Below, one piece after another: positions 60,021 through 64,000 of a stretch of DNA of 64,000 nt. The stretch is from Rubrivivax sp. GTDB taxonomy: Bacteria; Pseudomonadota; Gammaproteobacteria; Burkholderiales; Burkholderiaceae_C. The notes beneath the pieces are model-generated. The model saw nothing but the letters and a program-made list of their open reading frames with translations. It did not search any database and had not been told where the DNA came from. The stretch spans positions 243,183-307,182 of the forward strand of contig JADJHR010000007.1 of assembly GCA_016707445.1 (NCBI GenBank), written 5' to 3'. How positions within the stretch are numbered: position 1 is the first letter of the stretch; the number at the start of each line of letters is the position of its first letter. Made by a program: the position numbers and the translations under genes.

Positions 60021-60469
60021 CTACTTCTTGAAAATCTCGGCGAACAACTTGGTCGCCTCGGCTTCGGCTGCCTTGTTCACCTTCGCGTCGTAGCGGAGCG
60101 GCAGCTTGCACTTCTTGCCGAGCGCGGTCGCTTCGGGGTTGGTAAACGCATGCACTGCGCCGGGATAGGTGATCACGTTGAAGTCGACCTTTGCCGCCTT
60201 CAGGTCGTCCTCGAACTGTACGTACTGCGCCTTCTTGATGAACGGGTCGTCGGCGCCGTTGAGGACGAGAGTCTTCGACTTGACCGTCCCGGGTGCGGGA
60301 GCAGGCGTGTTCAGGCCGAGCGAAACGTGGAAGCCCGCGACGCAGCGAGATCGGCACGCGCGGCGTTGAAGCGAGACTCCATCACCTGCGGGTTCTTCAT
60401 CGCCGAGCGAGAAAGAGCACCCGCGTCCGCCGGGTTGTTGGCGGTCTTCCCTGTGAACGTGAGCTCATG
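60021..60469 (-). pseudogene. Relic of a dienelactone hydrolase family gene
   Basis: Reading back from TAG at 60021-60023, the frame gives the C-terminal half of a dienelactone hydrolase-like protein (VAGFHVSLGLNTPAPAP, LVLNGADDPFIKKAQ, NVITYPGAVHAFTNPEATAL, ending KLFAEIFKK). One base is missing near 60340. Upstream, in the shifted frame, HELTFTGKTANNPADAGALSRS continues to SRFNAARADLAA, where about 30-35 residues including the GYCFGG nucleophile region should be. Beyond 60470 a stop codon and unrelated sequence replace the N-terminal half. Codon use includes more A/T-ending codons than its neighbours. It is surely non-functional. Confidence 0.8.
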
Positions 60470-60798
60470 GTGTCACGTCTGGAGCGTCGTGGCGAACCTC
60501 GGTTTCGAGTTGGCAGTTGCCAGATGCCAGATGCCCTTGCTTGAATGGCGACCGGCGTACGTGGTTGACCGGACACCTGCAGGGCCCGCCGTACCGCGAA
60601 TCGATGCAGAACCATCTGGCGCATCACGTCAGATGGCCTTCGGATCTGACCTCGCAGTCGGACTCGGCCGAGGTTCGCTGTCTTGACAGAACGCAAGCCC
60701 ACAACATCCTTGCGGGGCACACTGGCGCAGTCACGACCCCTTGCCCCGTCCCTCAGTGATCGGGCCGCACGGTCCCACCTCATCCCCCGGAGAGAACC
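60470..60798. other. Non-coding stretch upstream of the DUF302 gene
   Basis: These 329 bases have no frame with family similarity on either strand. They probably include the decayed remainder of the hydrolase locus. A TTGACA occurs at 60683-60688 without a good -10. GGAGAG at 60789-60794 is the ribosome binding site of the next gene. A GTTGGCAGTTGCCAGATGCC-like stretch near 60515-60535 contains short repeats of TGCCAGA but no clear structure. Confidence 0.6.
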
Positions 60799-61209
60799 AT
60801 GTACGGATTTACCACCACGCTGGAAGGCCTGTCGTTCGACGCTGCATTGGACAAAACCATGGCCGCGCTGAAGGCCGAAGGCTTCGGCGTGCTCAGCGAC
60901 ATCGACGTGCAGCGCGCGATGAAGGAAAAGCTGGGCGCCGAGATGCGGCCCTACCGCATCCTGGGCGCCTGCAACCCGCCGCTGGCGCACCAGGCAGTGC
61001 AGGCGGTACCCGACATCGGGTTGCTGCTGCCCTGCAACGTGATCGTTCGCGAAGACGCGCCAGGCCGCGTGGTGGTCGGCTTTCTCGACCCGCAGGTGAT
61101 GGTGCAGTTGGTCAACCAGCCCGAGGTCAAGCTGGTAGCCGACGCCGCCGAGGCCCGTCTGCGTCGTGCCTGTGAAAGCCTGGGGGGCAGCCCCACAAGC
61201 AACACGTGA
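60799..61209 (+). CDS. DUF302 domain-containing protein
   Basis: The 136-residue soluble protein matches DUF302, a small alpha/beta family of unknown role: MYGFTTTLEGLSFDAALDKTMAALKAEGFGVL, then RPYRILGACNPPLAHQAV and IGLLLPCNVIVRED. The conserved cysteine pattern (AC, PC) is present. Relatives appear near sulfur or oxidative-stress genes, but here the neighbours are a pseudogene and an anion transporter, so no role is assigned. A GGAGAG lies 4 bases before the ATG. Confidence 0.88.
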   Translation: MYGFTTTLEGLSFDAALDKTMAALKAEGFGVLSDIDVQRAMKEKLGAEMRPYRILGACNPPLAHQAVQAVPDIGLLLPCNVIVREDAPGRVVVGFLDPQVMVQLVNQPEVKLVADAAEARLRRACESLGGSPTSNT

Positions 61210-61303
61210 GCCCGGCGAGGCCTGCCCCAGCAAGCGCTGCACTTGACCGGGTGCGCGCCGACTTCGTCCTGGCGTTGGCAAGGGCGCGGCGTCGCAGCCT
61301 GGC

Positions 61304-62926
61304 ATGAACGCAGCAGCCCACCTGGCGGGCGGGCTGGGCTTGTTCCTGCTCGGCATGGGCATGATGACCGACGGCCTGAAGCTGGCCGCCGGTGCGGCGC
61401 TGCAGCGCATCCTCAGCGCAGCCACGCGAACACGCTGGCATGCGCTGGGCTCGGGTCTGCTGGTAACGGCCCTGGTGCAGTCGTCAGGCGCCGTCACCGT
61501 GGCGACGATCGGCTTCGTCAACGCCGGCCTGCTTGGGCTGGCGCCGGCCCTGTGGGTGCTGTTCGGTGCCAATGTCGGCACCACAACGATCGGCTGGATC
61601 GTCGCCCTGGTCGGCCTGCGGCTGCAGATCGAGGTGCTGGCACTGCCACTGATCGGCGTGGGCATCCTGCTCAGCCTGGGCGGCGAGCACGGCCGCCGCG
61701 CGGCGCTGGGCAAGGCGCTGGCCGGCTTCGGGTTGCTGTTCCTGGGCATCGCGACCCTGCAGCAGGGTTTTGGCGGCTTGTCCGACCGCTTCACCCTGCC
61801 CCAGGGTGACGGCGTCGGCATCGTGCTGACCCAGGTCGGCATCGGCGTCCTGATGACGATCCTGACGCAATCGTCGGGCGCGTCGATGACGATCACGCTG
61901 ACTGCCGCCCAAGGGGGCTTGATCGGCATCCAGGGCGCCGCTGCAGTGGTCATCGGCGCCAACATCGGCACCACGGTGACGGCGCTGCTGGCCTCGATCG
62001 GGGCCACCTCCAACGCCAGGCGTGTGGCGGCCGCTCACGTGGCCTTCAACGTGATCACCGGGCTGGTGGCGATCGTGCTTTTGCCGTGGCTGGGCGACGC
62101 CTTTGCCGCGGCGCGTGCCGTGTTCGGCAACTCGCCCGAACCCTCGGCGCAACTGGCCTTGTTCCACACCAGCTTCAATGTCTTGGGTGTGCTGCTGATG
62201 TGGCCGCTGGCCGCCCCGCTCACGCGCTGGCTGCAGCGGCGCTTTCGTGCCCGCGACGAGGACGAGGCCAACCCGCACCACCTGGACGACAACGTGCTGG
62301 CCGTGCCGGCGCTGGCACTCGATGCGCTCGAGCGCGAGGTGGCACGCATCGGGCAGGTTGCCGTGCGCACTGTGCGTGCGGTGCTGGCGGGCGCACGGCC
62401 GCAGGCACTGGCCGCCGGGCAGGCCGTGCTCACCCGGCTCGATCATGCGGTGGCGCAGTTCGTCGAGCGCATGAACCGCGCCGCGATGTCGCAGCACGCC
62501 AGCGAACGCCTGGCCGACCTGCTGCGTGTCGAGCGTTACCATGAGTCCAGTGCCGAACAGGCCTTGATCGCTGCACCCCTGCCCGAATTCACCGCCCTCG
62601 ACCCAGCGCTGCAGGCCAGCCGCGGCGACTTCGTCGCCCGCACCGACGCCGTACTGGCCCTGTGCGAAGCCATCGCGCTGCAGCTCGAGACCAGCACCGC
62701 AGCGGCGGGCTCGGCAGATGCTGCGGCTGCACCGGCTGCAATCGACCTGCAGGTGATGGAATTGACCTACGAAGCACTGAAGGCCGCGCTGCTGGCTGCC
62801 GGCGCGGCCGGACGGCTGCCGCTGGCCGAGATGGAAGAGGCGCTGCGCCGCTTCAGCGCCATTCGTCGCGCGACGCAGCAGGCGGCCAAGGCGGCACAAC
62901 GACAGATGCACCGGAGCGACACATGA
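61304..62926 (+). CDS. Na/Pi cotransporter family protein (YjbB-like)
   Basis: The 540-residue protein has two halves of hydrophobic helices, each with the Na/Pi-cotransport signature QSSGA (in LVTALVQSSGAVTVATIGF and LMTILTQSSGASMTITLTA), and Gly-rich GANVGTT / GANIGTT motifs. The C-terminal 220 residues form a PhoU-like helical cytoplasmic domain. E. coli YjbB, a relative, exports phosphate. The gene begins 94 bases after DUF302 and overlaps the nuclease gene by ATGA, so phosphate transport and RNA turnover are cotranscribed here. Confidence 0.92.
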   Translation: MNAAAHLAGGLGLFLLGMGMMTDGLKLAAGAALQRILSAATRTRWHALGSGLLVTALVQSSGAVTVATIGFVNAGLLGLAPALWVLFGANVGTTTIGWIVALVGLRLQIEVLALPLIGVGILLSLGGEHGRRAALGKALAGFGLLFLGIATLQQGFGGLSDRFTLPQGDGVGIVLTQVGIGVLMTILTQSSGASMTITLTAAQGGLIGIQGAAAVVIGANIGTTVTALLASIGATSNARRVAAAHVAFNVITGLVAIVLLPWLGDAFAAARAVFGNSPEPSAQLALFHTSFNVLGVLLMWPLAAPLTRWLQRRFRARDEDEANPHHLDDNVLAVPALALDALEREVARIGQVAVRTVRAVLAGARPQALAAGQAVLTRLDHAVAQFVERMNRAAMSQHASERLADLLRVERYHESSAEQALIAAPLPEFTALDPALQASRGDFVARTDAVLALCEAIALQLETSTAAAGSADAAAAPAAIDLQVMELTYEALKAALLAAGAAGRLPLAEMEEALRRFSAIRRATQQAAKAAQRQMHRSDT

Positions 62927-64000
62927 AAATCAGCTTCATCGGCGCGGCCCAGGAAGTCACCGGGTCGTGTTTTCTGGTCGAGATCGGGGGCCTGCGCTTT
63001 CTGGTCGACTGCGGCATGTTTCAGGGCGGGCGCGAACAGCACGAACGCAACCTGGCGGCCTGGCCCTTCGACCCGCGCGAGATCGACTTCGTGCTGCTGA
63101 CGCACGCGCACATCGACCACAGCGGGCTGCTGCCGCGGCTGTGCGCGCTGGGCTTTCGCGGCCCGATCTACACCACCACCGCCACCGTCGACCTGCTGTC
63201 GGTGATGCTGCTGGACAGCGCCTTCATCCAGGAAAGCGACTGGGCGCGCGCGCAACGCAAGCGCAACAACCATCGAGCGCCGCCGCAGCTGCTGTACACC
63301 GTGGCGCAGGCCGAGGCCAGTCTGGAACAGCTGCGCGGCGTGGCCTACGACGAAGACGTGGTGCCGCACCCTGCGGTGCGCTGCCGCTTCCGCGATGCCG
63401 GGCACATCCTGGGCTCGGCCATCATCGAGGTCTGGGTGAATGCCGGCGACCGCACGCGCAAACTGGTGTTCTCGGGCGACCTCGGCCAGCCGGGCCGGCC
63501 GATCGTGCGTGACCCGACCCCGATCGACAGCGCCGACGCGCTGCTGGTCGAATCGACTTACGGCAACCGGCTGCACCGGCCGCTGAAGGACACGGTCGAC
63601 GAACTGGTCGAGGTGATCGACAACACCTTGCGCCGGCGACAGGGCAACATCATCATTCCGGCGTTCGCGCTCGGCCGCACGCAGGAGCTGCTGCAGCTGC
63701 TGCTGGACCTTTGCCGCCAGCGCCGGCTGCCGCGGTTGCAAGTCTTCGTCGACTCGCCGATGGCGCACAAGGTGACCGAGATCACCTGGAAGCGCACCGA
63801 GTTCCTGGACGAGGAAACCCGTGCGCTGTTGTCGCTGCGCAAGTCACACCCCGAATGGCTGGACCTGCGCTTCACGCGCAGCGTCGAGGAATCGATCGCG
63901 CTGAACCGCATCAAGGCCGGTGCCATCATCGTCTCGGCCAGCGGCATGTGCGACGCCGGCCGCATCCGGCACCACCTGCGCCACCACCTGGGTCGGCCCG
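62923..64000 (+). CDS. MBL-fold (beta-CASP/CPSF-like) RNA-processing nuclease, truncated by the window edge
   Basis: The reading frame continues to the end of the window without a stop, so only the first 359 residues are visible. It has the metallo-beta-lactamase metal motif HAHIDH (61-66), the aspartate near VDCGMFQGG, the later AGHILGSAII and SGDLG motifs, and the beta-CASP insert with ALGRTQELL and the late SASGMCDAGRIRHHL. These are the signs of CPSF73/YSH1-like RNA exonucleases. It overlaps the Na/Pi gene by ATGA. Confidence 0.93.
   Translation, partial: MKISFIGAAQEVTGSCFLVEIGGLRFLVDCGMFQGGREQHERNLAAWPFDPREIDFVLLTHAHIDHSGLLPRLCALGFRGPIYTTTATVDLLSVMLLDSAFIQESDWARAQRKRNNHRAPPQLLYTVAQAEASLEQLRGVAYDEDVVPHPAVRCRFRDAGHILGSAIIEVWVNAGDRTRKLVFSGDLGQPGRPIVRDPTPIDSADALLVESTYGNRLHRPLKDTVDELVEVIDNTLRRRQGNIIIPAFALGRTQELLQLLLDLCRQRRLPRLQVFVDSPMAHKVTEITWKRTEFLDEETRALLSLRKSHPEWLDLRFTRSVEESIALNRIKAGAIIVSASGMCDAGRIRHHLRHHLGRP

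Noticed and set aside
60397..62013. 538-codon reverse-strand frame across DUF302 and the Na/Pi gene
   Set aside because: It crosses two genes with good motifs and has no domain of its own.

Overview
This window is GC-rich, almost fully coding chromosome from a betaproteobacterium. The gene content and order point to Burkholderiales, in the Rubrivivax/Leptothrix/Ideonella sphere. The main pointers are an isc operon with a low-molecular-weight tyrosine phosphatase beside uvrB, an intracellular polyhydroxybutyrate depolymerase, zapA followed by a 6S RNA and an EVE-domain gene, a short-type cysE, a Bcr/CflA-like MFS gene next to miaA, and an Anbu proteasome-like gene. No tRNA, rRNA, CRISPR array, insertion sequence or prophage was seen. 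Nearly all genes look like vertically inherited core genome. The accessory islets are a CcdA/CcdB toxin-antitoxin pair, a decayed dienelactone hydrolase, and a DUF2239/GIY-YIG/MarR cassette.

Layout. 1-8.4 kb: the tail of a possible LysM protein, then the reverse-strand block uvrB, LMW-PTP, iscR-S-U-A, hscB-hscA and fdx, with a probable IscR operator upstream of iscR. 8.5-13.9 kb: aromatic aminotransferase (frameshifted), phaZ behind a PhaR-like site, an overlapping rnfB-like/nth/coiled-coil/zapA operon, the 6S RNA gene and an EVE-domain gene. 13.9-21.4 kb: TauE/SafE permease, a degenerate PAS-GGDEF protein, rpsU-yqeY, a rhodanese-like phosphatase, pmbA, darP-mog, cysE and trmJ. 21.4-32.4 kb: suhB, mutS-anbu, a TPR protein with an altered receiver domain, alpha/beta hydrolase, YdcF/ElyC-like, DUF456, Tim44-like, dual-specificity phosphatase and a di-iron-like 'metal-dependent hydrolase'. 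32.4-46.2 kb: purL, map-glnD-mnmH, small membrane proteins, an RluF-like pseudouridine synthase with a disordered repeat arm, MFS and miaA. 46.2-53.5 kb: an AttEFGH-like ABC operon, a second degenerate GGDEF protein and an MsbA-type ABC exporter. 53.5-58.2 kb: ccdAB, thyA-folA-zinc-ribbon protein and fhs. 58.2-64 kb: the DUF2239 cassette, the hydrolase pseudogene, DUF302, a Na/Pi-type transporter and a CPSF-like metallo-beta-lactamase nuclease that runs off the end.

How genes work together. The isc block builds Fe-S clusters that rnfB-like and Nth in this same window need. thyA, folA and fhs are three arms of folate one-carbon metabolism. purL consumes the glutamine whose nitrogen signal glnD reads. 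MiaA, MnmH, TrmJ and the RluF-like enzyme are RNA modifiers. uvrB, mutS and nth cover three DNA repair routes. Stop/start overlaps of the ATGA or GTGA type join many neighbours, so translational coupling is the rule.

Two core genes (fdx and the aminotransferase) each carry a single-base frameshift, which more likely reflects indel errors in the source sequence than real gene loss. The hydrolase at 60.0-60.5 kb is different: it has lost its catalytic segment and its 5' end, so it is a true relic. Start codons were chosen by family alignment from memory and by overlaps; functional calls rest on recognised motifs, not on database searches.
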